From the NCBI RefSeq assembly GCF_023100945.1, contig NZ_CP064689.1, positions 6,554,001 to 6,618,000 on the forward strand: a stretch of DNA of 64,000 nucleotides, written 5' to 3'. Position 1 is the stretch's first letter. Each line of letters begins with the position of its first letter. The DNA comes from Bradyrhizobium sp. 200. Its GTDB lineage: Bacteria > Pseudomonadota > Alphaproteobacteria > Rhizobiales > Xanthobacteraceae. The translations under genes and the position numbers were made by a program. Below are positions 16,005-25,590 of this stretch, one piece after another. The notes below the pieces were generated by a model. It was given only the letters and a program-made list of their open reading frames with translations. It was not told the DNA's origin and ran no database searches.

Positions 16005-16889
16005 ATGGCCCCCCGCGCCTACTGGAAAGGCTCGCTGAAACTGTCGCTGGTATCTTGTCCGGTGGCGCTCTATCCGGCCTCGACTTCCGCCGAGAAGACC
16101 CGCTTCCACATGATCAACCGGGAGACCGGCAACCGGTTGAGGCAGCAGATGGTCGATGCCGAAACCGGCGATGTCGTCGAAGGCGACCAGAAGGGCCGCG
16201 GCTATGAGCTGAGCAAGGGAAAATATGTCGAAGTCGAAAAGGACGAACTCGAAGCCGTCCAGATCGAGAGCAATCACGCCATCGACATCGACAGCTTTGT
16301 GCCCAGCGACGAAATCGACAAGCGCTATCTCGACCGTCCCTATTATATCGTGCCTGGCGGCAAGGCGGCGATGGACGCCTTTGCCGTGATCCGCGACGCC
16401 ATGAAGGATGAGAATCGGGTCGCCCTGGCGCGCATCGTGCTGACCAACCGCGAGCATGTCATGGCGATCGAGCCGCTCGGCAAGGGCCTGCTCGGCACCA
16501 CGCTGCGGTATCCATATGAGCTACGCGACGAAGACGACTTCTTCGATGACATCAAGAGCCCGAAGATCACCAAGGACATGGTCGAACTCGCGGGCCACAT
16601 CCTGCACACCAAAGCCGCGCATTTCGATCCCTCGAAGTTCAAGGACGAATACGAGAACGCGCTGAAGGCGCTGGTCCGGCGCAAGGCCACCGGCAAGCCG
16701 ATCAAAGTCACTGAGCGCGAGGGAAAGCCTGATAACGTCATCAACCTGATGGACGCGCTGAAGGCGAGCCTGAAGGGAAAATCGGCGGCGAAGCGGCGGG
16801 CGCACGCGCGGGCCTCGCGCCGGGCGCCGGCACGCCGGGCGACCAAGAAGGCGCACCGGTCGGCGGCGAGGCAGCGGAAGGCCGGGTGA
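16005..16889 (+). CDS. ku: Non-homologous end-joining protein Ku
   Basis: 294 aa. The bacterial Ku core is clear: APRAYWKGSLKLSLVSCPVALYPA, RETGNRLRQQMVDAETGDVV, DRPYYIVPGGKAAMDAFAVIRDAM and REHVMAIEPLGKGLLGTTLRYPYE. Ku forms a ring on DNA ends and recruits LigD. I chose ATG 16005 because CCGGAG lies seven bases upstream and the protein then begins MAPRAYWKG as usual; ATG 15990 and TTG 15969 are in-frame alternatives. The last ~45 residues are a Lys/Arg/Ala-rich tail (KRRAHARASRRAPARRATKK), a known variable feature of bacterial Ku that probably binds DNA. It is divergent from ligD. Confidence 0.95.
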   Translation: MAPRAYWKGSLKLSLVSCPVALYPASTSAEKTRFHMINRETGNRLRQQMVDAETGDVVEGDQKGRGYELSKGKYVEVEKDELEAVQIESNHAIDIDSFVPSDEIDKRYLDRPYYIVPGGKAAMDAFAVIRDAMKDENRVALARIVLTNREHVMAIEPLGKGLLGTTLRYPYELRDEDDFFDDIKSPKITKDMVELAGHILHTKAAHFDPSKFKDEYENALKALVRRKATGKPIKVTEREGKPDNVINLMDALKASLKGKSAAKRRAHARASRRAPARRATKKAHRSAARQRKAG

Positions 16890-16903
16890 GGCACGGTATC
16901 TCC

Positions 16904-16980
16904 CCGTCATTGCGAGCAAAGCAATCCATCTGTCTGCGCTTGCCGATACATGGATTGCTTCGCTTCGCTCGCAATGACGG
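16904..16980. repeat. Palindromic repeat, CCGTCATTGCGAG family
   Basis: CCGTCATTGCGAG at 16904-16916 is the exact reverse complement of CTCGCAATGACGG at 16968-16980, and the inner arms GCAATCCAT and ATGGATTGC also match. A second copy with the same outer and inner arms lies at 25591-25675 between kdpC and kdpB. It is a dispersed intergenic repeat able to fold into a long hairpin. Here it lies between the tail ends of ku and the DUF6496 gene, where a hairpin could act as a terminator. Confidence 0.85.
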
Positions 16981-16992
16981 CAGTTACTGGCT

Positions 16993-17235
16993 CTACCGCT
17001 TCGCCTTCTTCGCTTTTTTCTTCGCCGTCTTTTTCTTCGAAGCCTTGCGCTTCTTCGCTGCCTTCTTCGGCACCTTCTTGCCCTTGGCCCTCGCCTCCGA
17101 CAGACCGATAGCGATCGCCTGTTTGCGGCTCTTGACTTTCCTGCCTGAACGGCCGCTCTTTAACGTGCCGACCTTGCGCTTCTTCATCGCGCGCCTGACA
17201 TCGGTCGACGCCTTCTTCGAGTATCTGCGTGCCAT
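16993..17235 (-). CDS. DUF6496 Lys-rich, histone-H1-like small basic protein
   Basis: 80 aa, start MARRYSKKASTDVRRAMKKR, with a C-terminal half made almost only of Lys, Ala and Arg (KKAAKKRKASKKKTAKKKAK). The N-terminal half (KSRKQAIAIGLSEARAKG) matches the short DUF6496 family common in rhizobia. The composition suggests nucleic-acid binding; this is inference. Its gene converges on ku across the palindromic repeat, and Ku itself has a similar basic tail, so the pair may act on the same DNA. No catalytic motif is present. Confidence 0.75.
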   Translation of the reverse strand: MARRYSKKASTDVRRAMKKRKVGTLKSGRSGRKVKSRKQAIAIGLSEARAKGKKVPKKAAKKRKASKKKTAKKKAKKAKR

Positions 17236-17412
17236 CGCTTTCCTCCGGCTTGCCTCCGTTTGGTAAAAAAGTAATCACCGGTGGCACGCAAAGTTCCTGG
17301 CACGTCATAGTCCGCTTGCATTGATCGGCAACGGAAGGCATTTTGGCCGCCGGGGGGACGACTGAAATGCCGGCAGCAAGAACGGCGCCGTCCCCGGACC
17401 GGGGAGGATTTA

Positions 17413-19020
17413 ATGACATTGACGAAGTCGCACGTCGCGGGCCCAGCGACGCCTGCGGTCCGGGAGATGACATTCGGCGACCTCTTGCGCAAGGCGGCTG
17501 AGGCGGCGCCCGATCGCCTGGCCCTGATTGCGGGCGTCCCTGATCCAAAACTGCGCCGTCAATGGACCTACGCGCAGTTTTATCGGGAAGCCCAGCGCAC
17601 CGCCCGCGCGCTGCTGTCGCGCTTTCGGCCCGGCGAGCGCATTGCCGTTTGGGCGCAGAACCTCCCGGAATGGGTGATGCTCGAATTCGGCGCCGGCATG
17701 GCGGGCATGATCCTCGTCACCGTGAACCCGGCCTTTCGCGCGCGCGAGGTGGAGTATGTGCTGAAGCAGTCGCGCTCGGCCGGAATCTTCGTCGTCAACG
17801 GTTTTCGCGGCAACCCCATGCTGGAGACAGTGCAGGCAGTGGCGGCGAACTGCCCCGAACTGCGCGAGATCATATGCTTCGACGACTGGGACGCGTTCAT
17901 CGCTGCGGGCGACGACGAGAGCGTTACACTGCCGGCCGTCAGTCCCGACGATCCCGTCATGATCCAGTACACCTCGGGCACCACCGGTTTTCCGAAGGGC
18001 GCCCTGCTCCGCCATCGCGGACTTCTCAACAATGGCGCCGACACCGCCGACCGGATGGGCGTCGATCCCGGCGATGTCTTCGTCACCCCGATGCCGCTGT
18101 TTCACACCGGCGGCTGCGTCTGCTGCATGATCGGCGCAGTATCGAAGGCCGCGACCACGGTGCTGGTCGAGGCGTTCGAGCCCGGGCTGGTGCTGGAAAT
18201 GCTCGCAACCTATCGCGGCAATGCGATGCTCGGCGTTCCCACCATGCTGGTCGCAATGCTGGAGCACCCGACCTTCGCGGCGACCGATCTCTCCTCGGTC
18301 AAGGCAATCTGCTCGGGTGGCTCCACGGTGCCGGCCGCGCTGGTGCGGCTACTGGAAGAAAAGCTCGGCGCGCCATTCACAATTGTATTCGGGCAGACCG
18401 AATGCTCCCCGGTCGCGGCGCAAACCCGCACCACCGACAGCGTCGAGGACAAGGCCAACACGATCGGCTTGCCGCTTCCCAATATGGAAAACAAGATCAT
18501 CGACCCCAATACCGGCGAGACCGTTCCGGTGGGCACGATCGGCGAGTTCTGCACCCGCGGCTATCACGTGATGCTCGGTTATTTCGAAATGCCTGATGCG
18601 ACATCGGCCGCGATCGATGCCGACGGCTGGCTGCATACCGGCGATCTCTGTGCGATGGACGCGCGCGGCTACTGCACGGTGGAAGGCCGGCTCAAGGACA
18701 TGATCATCCGCGGCGGCGAGAACATCTATCCGCGCGAACTGGAGGAGCTCTTGTTCAAGCATCCGAAGGTCGGCGAAGTCGCCGTCATCGGCGTTCCCCA
18801 CGAGAAGTGGGGCGAAGAGGTCGCGGCCTTCATCCGCCCGGCTCCCGGCGCGGTCATCGAAAAGGAAGAGCTGATCGACTACATGCGCGCCTCGCTCGCG
18901 CCGCACAAGACGCCAAAACACTGGTTCGTCGTGGATGCGTTCCCGCTGACCGGATCGGGCAAGATTCAGAAATTCAAGCTGCGGGAAGCCTGGACCAAAG
19001 GCGAAATGACGGCGATTTAG
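17413..19020 (+). CDS. Acyl-CoA synthetase / AMP-binding (long-chain fatty acid-CoA ligase-like) protein
   Basis: 535 aa ANL-superfamily adenylate-forming enzyme. The P-loop-like motif is IQYTSGTTGFPKGALLRHRG. Other core motifs are VFGQTECSPV, GWLHTGDLCAMDARGYCTVEGR (quote limited: GWLHTGDLCAMD), MIIRGGENIYPRELEELL and the C-terminal catalytic Lys region LTGSGKIQKFKLRE. It activates a carboxylic acid with ATP and transfers it to CoA. It resembles FadD3/medium-to-long-chain ligases, but the substrate cannot be read from sequence. A GGGGAGG ribosome-binding site precedes the ATG. It stands alone; no beta-oxidation genes are adjacent. Confidence 0.9.
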   Translation: MTLTKSHVAGPATPAVREMTFGDLLRKAAEAAPDRLALIAGVPDPKLRRQWTYAQFYREAQRTARALLSRFRPGERIAVWAQNLPEWVMLEFGAGMAGMILVTVNPAFRAREVEYVLKQSRSAGIFVVNGFRGNPMLETVQAVAANCPELREIICFDDWDAFIAAGDDESVTLPAVSPDDPVMIQYTSGTTGFPKGALLRHRGLLNNGADTADRMGVDPGDVFVTPMPLFHTGGCVCCMIGAVSKAATTVLVEAFEPGLVLEMLATYRGNAMLGVPTMLVAMLEHPTFAATDLSSVKAICSGGSTVPAALVRLLEEKLGAPFTIVFGQTECSPVAAQTRTTDSVEDKANTIGLPLPNMENKIIDPNTGETVPVGTIGEFCTRGYHVMLGYFEMPDATSAAIDADGWLHTGDLCAMDARGYCTVEGRLKDMIIRGGENIYPRELEELLFKHPKVGEVAVIGVPHEKWGEEVAAFIRPAPGAVIEKEELIDYMRASLAPHKTPKHWFVVDAFPLTGSGKIQKFKLREAWTKGEMTAI

Positions 19021-19030
19021 GCTGCCACGG

Positions 19031-19636
19031 CTACCCCTTGAATGTCGACTGCCGCGGATGGATGCAGTCCTTGAAGTCCGCAAAACCTTTCCACGCCGGC
19101 TCCGGCGCATCCTGGCCGACGACGGGTACATATATCGACGGTTCGACCAGACCCATCGTCGGAATATAGCGCGGACAATTCGGAAAGATCGCCCGCGCGG
19201 TCACGCGAACGATGAGCTGCGCGCCGACGGTCTCCGCCAGCAGCGGATCGTTATCGCTCACGCGGGCGCTGCCGTTGACCCGCAGGCGCCGCGGCCTGTC
19301 GTGCATGGCGATGAACAGCAGGCCGACATCGGCATTGGCGACAATGTTGCCGAGACTCTTGAACATGCCGTTCCCGTCATAGTCGGGGAACGCGATCTCG
19401 GAAGGCCCGGTGATGCGCACGAAGCCCGGCGCCCCGCCCTTGAACGAGCAATCGGGCCTGCCCTCGGCGTCCGCCGTCGCCAGGAAAAAATACGGCAGGC
19501 CTTCGATAAACTGCTTGTCGTCAGCCGAAAATTCCTTGCGCATCAGCTTCTCTTCCAGCCGATCCGAAATCCGGCGGCTGTCGAACTGGTCCTGCAGTTG
19601 CCGATTGCCTTCGTGGTACATGACGCTCTCAGCCAT
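19031..19636 (-). CDS. Pyridoxamine 5'-phosphate oxidase-family (FMN-binding split barrel) protein
   Basis: 201 aa with the split-barrel pattern of the PNPOx-like superfamily: QFIEGLPYFFLATADAEGRPD, GNGMFKSLGNIVANADVGLL and LRVNGSARVSDNDPLLAE. It matches the uncharacterised flavin or F420-type oxidoreductase proteins of this superfamily rather than PdxH itself, because the PLP-site residues and PdxH C-terminal motif are not evident. It probably binds FMN; the substrate is unknown. It converges on the acyl-CoA synthetase gene with a ten-base gap. Confidence 0.8.
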   Translation of the reverse strand: MAESVMYHEGNRQLQDQFDSRRISDRLEEKLMRKEFSADDKQFIEGLPYFFLATADAEGRPDCSFKGGAPGFVRITGPSEIAFPDYDGNGMFKSLGNIVANADVGLLFIAMHDRPRRLRVNGSARVSDNDPLLAETVGAQLIVRVTARAIFPNCPRYIPTMGLVEPSIYVPVVGQDAPEPAWKGFADFKDCIHPRQSTFKG

Positions 19637-19855
19637 GGCCGTGCTTCCTCCTGCCCCGAGCTTCTTCCGCGCGAGCTCAGTCTGGATTAAACTACACGAT
19701 TGAGCATACCACTTTGCGGTTGCGGCGCGTGCGGCAAGCCGACCCGCACGATCGATGCCAAATCGGCGTATCGGGAGCCCTGGTTATCGTTGCGCCGCGG
19801 CTCGCGGGAAAAAAACAGTGATGGAAGATGGCTCCTGCGAGAGGCAGCCCGCCTC

Positions 19856-21415
19856 TCACTCCTTCACCTCGCCGTACAGCGTTGCCTTGGTGCCATCGGT
19901 ATTTTCAAAAGCGATTTCGACCTTGTTGCCATCGAAAGCGAGAATCCAGAGCTGCGTTTCGCTACGTCCGAGTATTCGGCGCTCCAATGCAAATCTACGC
20001 TCGTCGAGCCAGCGTCCCTTGGATGCATTGATCCCGTAATTGACCGGCAGGCTTCTTCGATAAATCCCGTCAAGTCCGAGAAGTCCTGAAAAGTGCCCCT
20101 CGGGCTGGTCCGCCCTTCCAGCATAGGTGGTGATTTCCCAGAACGGATCCGGATTGACGAGATTCAGCGCGAATGTCTTTACTCTCAGCGTATTGCTGGT
20201 CACTTGATAGGTCTTCCCCGATATCTCTTTCGCCAGTTCGGGGGTCTTGCCGAGCGGTGATGGCCGCTCCGTGGCCGCTTCGCGAACCGAAGCCGCGAGC
20301 AGGGATTGCGCGACGGCGTCGGGCGGCAGCGGCTGGTCCGACTTGACCGCGCTGGCGATATCATCGATCAGCCTGATCGTCGGATAAAACTGGTCATCCC
20401 GCAAAATGCCGGTCATGACCGCAACGATATCCAGCTTCGGAAGCACAAGAATCAATTGCGAATGGCGACCTCGCGCCATGTAGGCGCCCTTTTCGGGCAG
20501 CGACCACCACAGATTTGCGTAGCGAAATCCGAAAGTCGCCGTAACCTTTCCTTCCCTGGCCTGATCGACCCACGATGACGGGATGATCTGCTTGCCCTCC
20601 CACATCCCATTGCGAAGGTAGAGATAGCCAAACCGGGCCATGTCGTGCGGCGCAAGCGACAGTCCGGCTTCGCCGTCGATGACTCCCTGGGCGTCGGGCC
20701 GGCCCCAGCGAGCGCTGGTGATGCCAAGCGGCCCGAACAACTCCTTCTTCGCAAAGTCCAGCGCGTTCTGACCGGTCTTCCTGTTGATGAGCGCGGACAG
20801 CACATATGGATTGCCGCTGTTGTAATAGAATTTGGCACCCGGAGTATCCGACATCGGTTGGCTTAAAACGAATGCGGTCCGATCCGGCGCCTGATACATC
20901 CGCATGATGGTCTCGTCGGGCGTATAGGATTTCTCCTGCCACTCGAAGCCCGAGGTCATGTCCAGCAGGTGCTGAACGGTAATCGTCTTCTTGGCTTCGT
21001 CGATGTTGGGAATTTGCTTGTCGGCGAACAGGTCCATGACCGGATGATCAACGCTGTCGAGCAGGCCCTGCTTGATTTCGATGGCCGTCAACGTGCTGAC
21101 AACACTCTTCGTTACCGACCTCAGGTCGTGGGTAATGTTAGGTTGATAGGGCGCATAATAAGCATCAAGCACGATCTTCCCGTGCCTGACGATCAGCAGG
21201 CTGTCCTGCTTGTAGCCCCCCACGGTCTCTACCAGCCGGGCCAGCGTACCGGATTGCATCCCCTGCTCTTCGGGGGTTGAGACCGGCCAGGCCTTGGTGG
21301 GCCATACCGCTTCCTGAACCTGATTATCCGCGGTGCCTGCAATCAAGCCGGAGGCGACAAGACATTGAAGCCCGGTGAAAAACACCACGGCTGTCGCGTA
21401 ACGCAGGCGCAGCAT
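19856..21415 (-). CDS. Secreted serine hydrolase, beta-lactamase (class C)/esterase family
   Basis: 519 aa. An N-terminal hydrophobic segment (ATAVVFFTGLQCLVASGLIA) looks like a signal peptide or anchor, so the enzyme is probably periplasmic. The beta-lactamase-fold motifs are the SxxK nucleophile in HDLRSVTKSVVSTL, the Tyr-containing second motif in FYYNSGNPYVLSAL, and a third-motif region in ARGRHSQLILVLPKLD. Family members are penicillin-binding-protein-like peptidases, esterases or true beta-lactamases; the length and the long C-terminal beta-rich extension argue for an esterase or peptidase. It is unlinked in function to its neighbours. A 115-bp gap separates it from kdpE, which it precedes on the same strand. 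Confidence 0.85.
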   Translation of the reverse strand: MLRLRYATAVVFFTGLQCLVASGLIAGTADNQVQEAVWPTKAWPVSTPEEQGMQSGTLARLVETVGGYKQDSLLIVRHGKIVLDAYYAPYQPNITHDLRSVTKSVVSTLTAIEIKQGLLDSVDHPVMDLFADKQIPNIDEAKKTITVQHLLDMTSGFEWQEKSYTPDETIMRMYQAPDRTAFVLSQPMSDTPGAKFYYNSGNPYVLSALINRKTGQNALDFAKKELFGPLGITSARWGRPDAQGVIDGEAGLSLAPHDMARFGYLYLRNGMWEGKQIIPSSWVDQAREGKVTATFGFRYANLWWSLPEKGAYMARGRHSQLILVLPKLDIVAVMTGILRDDQFYPTIRLIDDIASAVKSDQPLPPDAVAQSLLAASVREAATERPSPLGKTPELAKEISGKTYQVTSNTLRVKTFALNLVNPDPFWEITTYAGRADQPEGHFSGLLGLDGIYRRSLPVNYGINASKGRWLDERRFALERRILGRSETQLWILAFDGNKVEIAFENTDGTKATLYGEVKE

Positions 21416-21530
21416 CGGCGGTCCCCCTATGATCGCTATTATCTTCTCGAACGGAAAACTTGCTTCAGTAGAGCGTTTCTATTTACGCTATGCAAGATTG
21501 TTTTCGTGCTCAAACGACATCGTGCGCCTC

Positions 21531-22220
21531 TTAATCCGGCGCCCGCAGCCGATACCCAATCCCCGTTTCCGTCAGCACGAATTGCGGACGCTCCGGATCG
21601 GCCTCGATCTTCTGGCGGAGCTGGCGGACATAGACGCGCAGATATTGCGCGTCCGTTAGCTCGTCCCAGAGCTCTTTGAGCAGAAACCGATGCGTCAGCA
21701 CCTTGCCGGCATGCTGCACCAGCACGCGCAAGAGATCATATTCCTTCGGCGAGAGTTTTACCTCGCGCTCGCCGACCTTGACGATGCGGCGCACCAGATC
21801 GACCGAGAGATCGCCGGCGCGAAACACCGGCCGCTCGCCCTGCACCTGCAACTGGTGCCGCAAGGCCGCGCGCATCCGTGCCAGCAGTTCATCCATGCCG
21901 AACGGCTTTGTCAGGTAATCATCGGCGCCGAGGTCGAGCGCCTGCACCTTGCCGGCCTCGTCGCCGCGGCTCGACAGCACCACAATCGGCACGCTTTCAT
22001 TGCGGCCGCGGATCATGCGCAACAGGTCATGGCCCTGGATGTCGGGCAGACCCAGATCGAGGATGATCAGCGCCGGGCCCTCGGCGAGCTTCTCCAGCGC
22101 GATCTTGCCGTTGGAGGCCTCGAGGATGTCATAGCCCTGCGTGCTCAGCCCCATCCGCAACAGCTTGCGGATCGGCGGTTCGTCGTCGATGACCAGGACC
22201 TTGATGGCGGGAGCATTCAT
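21531..22220 (-). CDS. kdpE: KdpE response regulator (OmpR/PhoB family)
   Basis: 229 aa. The receiver domain has the phospho-acceptor Asp in ALIILDLGLPDIQG, acidic residues in VLVIDDEPPIRK and the conserved Lys in YLTKPFGMDELL. The C-terminal winged helix has LSPKEYDLLRVLVQHAGKVLTHRFLL and YLRVYVRQLRQKIE. Phosphorylated by KdpD, it activates kdpFABC under potassium limitation or osmotic stress. Its ATG overlaps the kdpD stop by four bases, so the two are translationally coupled. It is the last gene of the operon. Confidence 0.96.
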   Translation of the reverse strand: MNAPAIKVLVIDDEPPIRKLLRMGLSTQGYDILEASNGKIALEKLAEGPALIILDLGLPDIQGHDLLRMIRGRNESVPIVVLSSRGDEAGKVQALDLGADDYLTKPFGMDELLARMRAALRHQLQVQGERPVFRAGDLSVDLVRRIVKVGEREVKLSPKEYDLLRVLVQHAGKVLTHRFLLKELWDELTDAQYLRVYVRQLRQKIEADPERPQFVLTETGIGYRLRAPD

Positions 22221-24928
22221 GCGGCGGTATCCAGCGCGCTGTCGGTGGCCGGGACCGGCAGCCGAATTGATATCACCGCTCCGCTGCGGTCGCTGCGATT
22301 GGCGGCCGAGATCGTGCCATGCATGGCCTCGACGAAGCCGCGGGAAATCGCAAGCCCAAGACCGGTGCCGGGGCGAACGTGGTCGCCCTTTTGCGCTCGA
22401 TAGAACTTGTCGAACACACTTTCAAGTTCCGCCTGCGGGATGCCGTTGCCCTCGTCCAGGATATGCAGCGAGACCGTTCCCTGATCGCGCGCTCCCCGGA
22501 TCGAAATCGTGGTGCCGGGCGGCGCATATTTGGCGGCGTTGTCGAGCAGGTTGAACAGCACCTGTTCGAACAGCACGGCATCGAGATCCAGCATCGGCAG
22601 ATTGGGGCCAAGCTCCAGCGACACTTTGTGATGCACGAGGATCTTGCCGGCGCGCCGCAGCGCGCTGCCGACGATCTCGCCGACATCGTGCCGCGCGGTG
22701 TTAGGAACGATGGCGCCGGATTCGAGCTTGGTCATGTCAAGCAGGTTGGCAATGAAGCGGTTGAGCCGCTCGGATTCGTCGATCATGGTGGCGAGCAGAT
22801 CGTTCTTCTGGGCGTCGTTGAGGCCGGCGCCGAAATCGCGCAGGGTGCTGGCGGCACCGAGCACCGAGGCCAGCGGCGTCTTCAGATCGTGCGAGATCGA
22901 AGTCAACAGCGCGCCGCGCAGCCGGTCGGATTCCACCGTGCGCTTGACCCGGTCCATGTCCTCGACCAGAAGCACCCGCTCGATCGCGAGCGCCCCCTGA
23001 TCGACCAGAGCATCCAGGAGGCGGCGCTGATCCGGCGTCAACAGCGGACCCGTCCGGTCGTCGTCGATGCCGATCACGCCGATCGCGCCGCGCCCGGTTC
23101 GCATCGGCAGGAACAGCCGCTTTGCCCCCGGCAGCGTGTCCGAGCCGCGTCCGGCCGGACGATCGTTGCTCCAGGCCCAGTTGGCGGCGGCGAGATCGGC
23201 CTGGTCGAGTTCGTCCTCCGGCGGATAGCCGGACTTCACCGTCAGCACGCCTTCTTCCGGCAACAGCAGCACCACGCGCACTTTCAGCATCAGCGCGGTC
23301 TGATAGGCGGTCGCCCACAGCACGTCGTCCAGCGTCGCGGTACCGGCCAGCTTGCGGCTGAAGGCGTAGAGCGATTCGGTCGTGCGCACCCGGCCGATCG
23401 CGGTATCGGCTTGCGAGCGCACCCGCGCCGCGACGTTGGAGACCAGAATCGCGATCAGCATGAAGAAGAAGAACGCCGCGACATTGGTCGGATCGGTGAT
23501 GGTGAACGTATGGACCGGCGGGAGAAAGAAAAAGTTGTAGCAGAGCGACGCCGCGACGCTTGCGAACAATGAAGGCCACAGGCCGAAGCGCACGGCGACG
23601 CCGACCACGGCGGTGAGAAACACCAGATCGACGTTTTCGATGCCACCGAACAAGGGTCGGATCAGCACGGCCGCGGCGAGGCCGATCGCGACGAACAGCA
23701 GCGCCATCATGTAGGGCCGTGAGTTGAACGGCTCCTGCCGCGCCGCGGTCTGCACTTCCGGCTTCGCCACGCCCTCTTCGTCGCCGGCGATGACATGGAC
23801 GCTGATATTGCCGGCGCGCCGCACCAGATCGTGCACGACGGAACCGCGTGTCAGCTCGAACAACCACGAGCGCGTCGACTTGCCGATGATGATCTGCGTT
23901 ACGTTGTTGGCGTGCGCGAAATGGATGACATCGTCGGCGATGCGGCGGCCGACACCCGGAATAGTCAGCGCCTCGCCGCCGAGCGCTTCGGCGAGCCGCA
24001 TGGTGTCGGCCAGCCTATCGCGCTGCTCGTCGCTCAGTTGCAGGCTGCGCCGCGTCTCGATGCTGATCGCGGTCCACTGCGCATGCAGCCGGTCGGCCAG
24101 CCGCCTGGTGTAGCGTACGAGGCCGGCCGCCCGCGGATCTTCGCTGACGCAAACCAGAATGCGCTCACCCGCAGCCCACGGACCGTCGATGGCGTTGGCC
24201 TGCATATGGGTGAGCAACTGCTCGTCGACCCGCTCGGCGGTGCGCCGCAGCGCCAGCTCTCGCAGCGCGGTCAGGTTTCCCGGCGAGAAATAATGCTCCA
24301 GCGCGCGCTCGGCCTGCTTGGGGACATAGACCTTGCCCTCCTTCAGCCGCTGGATCAGGTCGTCGGGCGTGAGGTCGATCAGCTCGATGGCGTCGGCGCG
24401 ATCGAACACCTTGTCCGGCACTGTCTCACGCACGCGCACATGCGTGATCTGCGCGACCACGTCGTTGAGACTTTCGATGTGCTGGATGTTGACCGCCGTA
24501 TAGACGTCGATGCCGTGGGACAGCAGTTCCTCGACATCGAGATAGCGCTTGGGATGGCGGCTGCCCGGGGCGTTGGTATGGGCGAGTTCGTCGACCAGCG
24601 CGATTTGCGGCCGCCGCGCGATCAACGCATCGAGATCCATCTCCTCGAGCGTCTGGTCCTTGTAGCTGATCCGCTTGCGCGGCAGCACCTCCAGCCCCTG
24701 CAGCAGGGCCTCCGTCTCCGCCCGTCCGTGGGTCTCGACGACACCGACAACGACATCGGCACCCGCCTTTCTCCTGGCGTGGGCGCTTTGCAGCATCTCA
24801 TAGGTCTTGCCGACGCCGGGGGCGGCGCCGACGAAGATCTTCAGCCGACCGGTGTTGTCGCTTTCCCGCCGGGCGGCCTCCAGCAACGCATCCGGCGAAG
24901 GCCGCTGTTCATGGTCGCGATTTGCCAT
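22217..24928 (-). CDS. kdpD: KdpD potassium-sensing histidine kinase
   Basis: 903 aa, full length. The N-terminal KdpD domain has the Walker A motif GAAPGVGKTYEMLQ. A universal-stress-like domain follows (about 250-370), then four transmembrane helices of the DUF4118 region (about 400-500), a GAF-like segment, the HisKA box SHDLKTPLASVLGAA and a HATPase domain with NLLDNAAKYAP and GTGLGLAISRGFVEA. It senses low potassium and phosphorylates KdpE. The gene lies directly downstream of kdpC (41-bp gap) and overlaps kdpE, so it is part of one kdpFABCDE transcription unit. Confidence 0.96.
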   Translation of the reverse strand: MANRDHEQRPSPDALLEAARRESDNTGRLKIFVGAAPGVGKTYEMLQSAHARRKAGADVVVGVVETHGRAETEALLQGLEVLPRKRISYKDQTLEEMDLDALIARRPQIALVDELAHTNAPGSRHPKRYLDVEELLSHGIDVYTAVNIQHIESLNDVVAQITHVRVRETVPDKVFDRADAIELIDLTPDDLIQRLKEGKVYVPKQAERALEHYFSPGNLTALRELALRRTAERVDEQLLTHMQANAIDGPWAAGERILVCVSEDPRAAGLVRYTRRLADRLHAQWTAISIETRRSLQLSDEQRDRLADTMRLAEALGGEALTIPGVGRRIADDVIHFAHANNVTQIIIGKSTRSWLFELTRGSVVHDLVRRAGNISVHVIAGDEEGVAKPEVQTAARQEPFNSRPYMMALLFVAIGLAAAVLIRPLFGGIENVDLVFLTAVVGVAVRFGLWPSLFASVAASLCYNFFFLPPVHTFTITDPTNVAAFFFFMLIAILVSNVAARVRSQADTAIGRVRTTESLYAFSRKLAGTATLDDVLWATAYQTALMLKVRVVLLLPEEGVLTVKSGYPPEDELDQADLAAANWAWSNDRPAGRGSDTLPGAKRLFLPMRTGRGAIGVIGIDDDRTGPLLTPDQRRLLDALVDQGALAIERVLLVEDMDRVKRTVESDRLRGALLTSISHDLKTPLASVLGAASTLRDFGAGLNDAQKNDLLATMIDESERLNRFIANLLDMTKLESGAIVPNTARHDVGEIVGSALRRAGKILVHHKVSLELGPNLPMLDLDAVLFEQVLFNLLDNAAKYAPPGTTISIRGARDQGTVSLHILDEGNGIPQAELESVFDKFYRAQKGDHVRPGTGLGLAISRGFVEAMHGTISAANRSDRSGAVISIRLPVPATDSALDTAA

Positions 24929-24969
24929 AAGCCATTATAGTCGCCGCTGTCGAATGAGCCTAGCCACCG

Positions 24970-25572
24970 TTATTTGGATGCCGCGTCCAGCGCCAAATTG
25001 AGCGCCAGAACATTGACGCGCGGCTCGCCGAGAATCCCGGCGAAGCGGCCCTTGGTATTCTCGGTAACGAGCTGGCGGACGCGATCCTCGGGCAAATTGC
25101 GGGCCTTGGCCACGCGCGGCACCTGGAACAACGCACCCTCAGGCGAAATATCGGGATCGAGGCCGCTGGCGGAGGTGGTGACGAGGTCGGCCGGCACCGC
25201 CGCGGAAGGATTTTCGCCGCTGAGCTTCTCAACGTCCGCCTTGACCCGGTCGTTCAGCGCCTTGCTGGTCGGACCGAGGTTGGAGCCGCCGGAATTGGCG
25301 GCGTTGTAGGGCGCCGACACGGTCTTGGTCGAATCGGCGGGATCAGGCGCCAGAGTAGCCGAAGGGCGGCCGTGGAAATATTTGTCGTCCTTGAACTCCT
25401 GCCCGATCAGGGCCGAGCCGATCACCTTGCCGTCCTTCTCGATCAGGCTGCCTTGCGCCTGTTTGGGAAAGATCACGCCGGCGATCGCGGTCATGGCGAG
25501 AGGATAGGCAAGGCCCGTAATGGCCGTGAGCAGGAGCAGAAGGAGGATAGCGGGGCGGACTTCTCTAAGCAT
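24970..25572 (-). CDS. kdpC: Potassium-transporting ATPase subunit KdpC
   Basis: 200 aa, the usual size. A single N-terminal membrane helix ([20 protein letters not shown]) is followed by a periplasmic domain with [35 protein letters not shown] and the C-terminal [15 protein letters not shown]. KdpC stabilises the KdpFABC complex and increases potassium affinity. It is separated from kdpB by a palindromic repeat (25591-25675), an unusual interruption inside a transport operon that may alter the mRNA level of downstream genes. Confidence 0.96.
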   Translation of the reverse strand: MLREVRPAILLLLLLTAITGLAYPLAMTAIAGVIFPKQAQGSLIEKDGKVIGSALIGQEFKDDKYFHGRPSATLAPDPADSTKTVSAPYNAANSGGSNLGPTSKALNDRVKADVEKLSGENPSAAVPADLVTTSASGLDPDISPEGALFQVPRVAKARNLPEDRVRQLVTENTKGRFAGILGEPRVNVLALNLALDAASK

Positions 25573-25590
25573 GGTGTGTCTCCTATTTCT

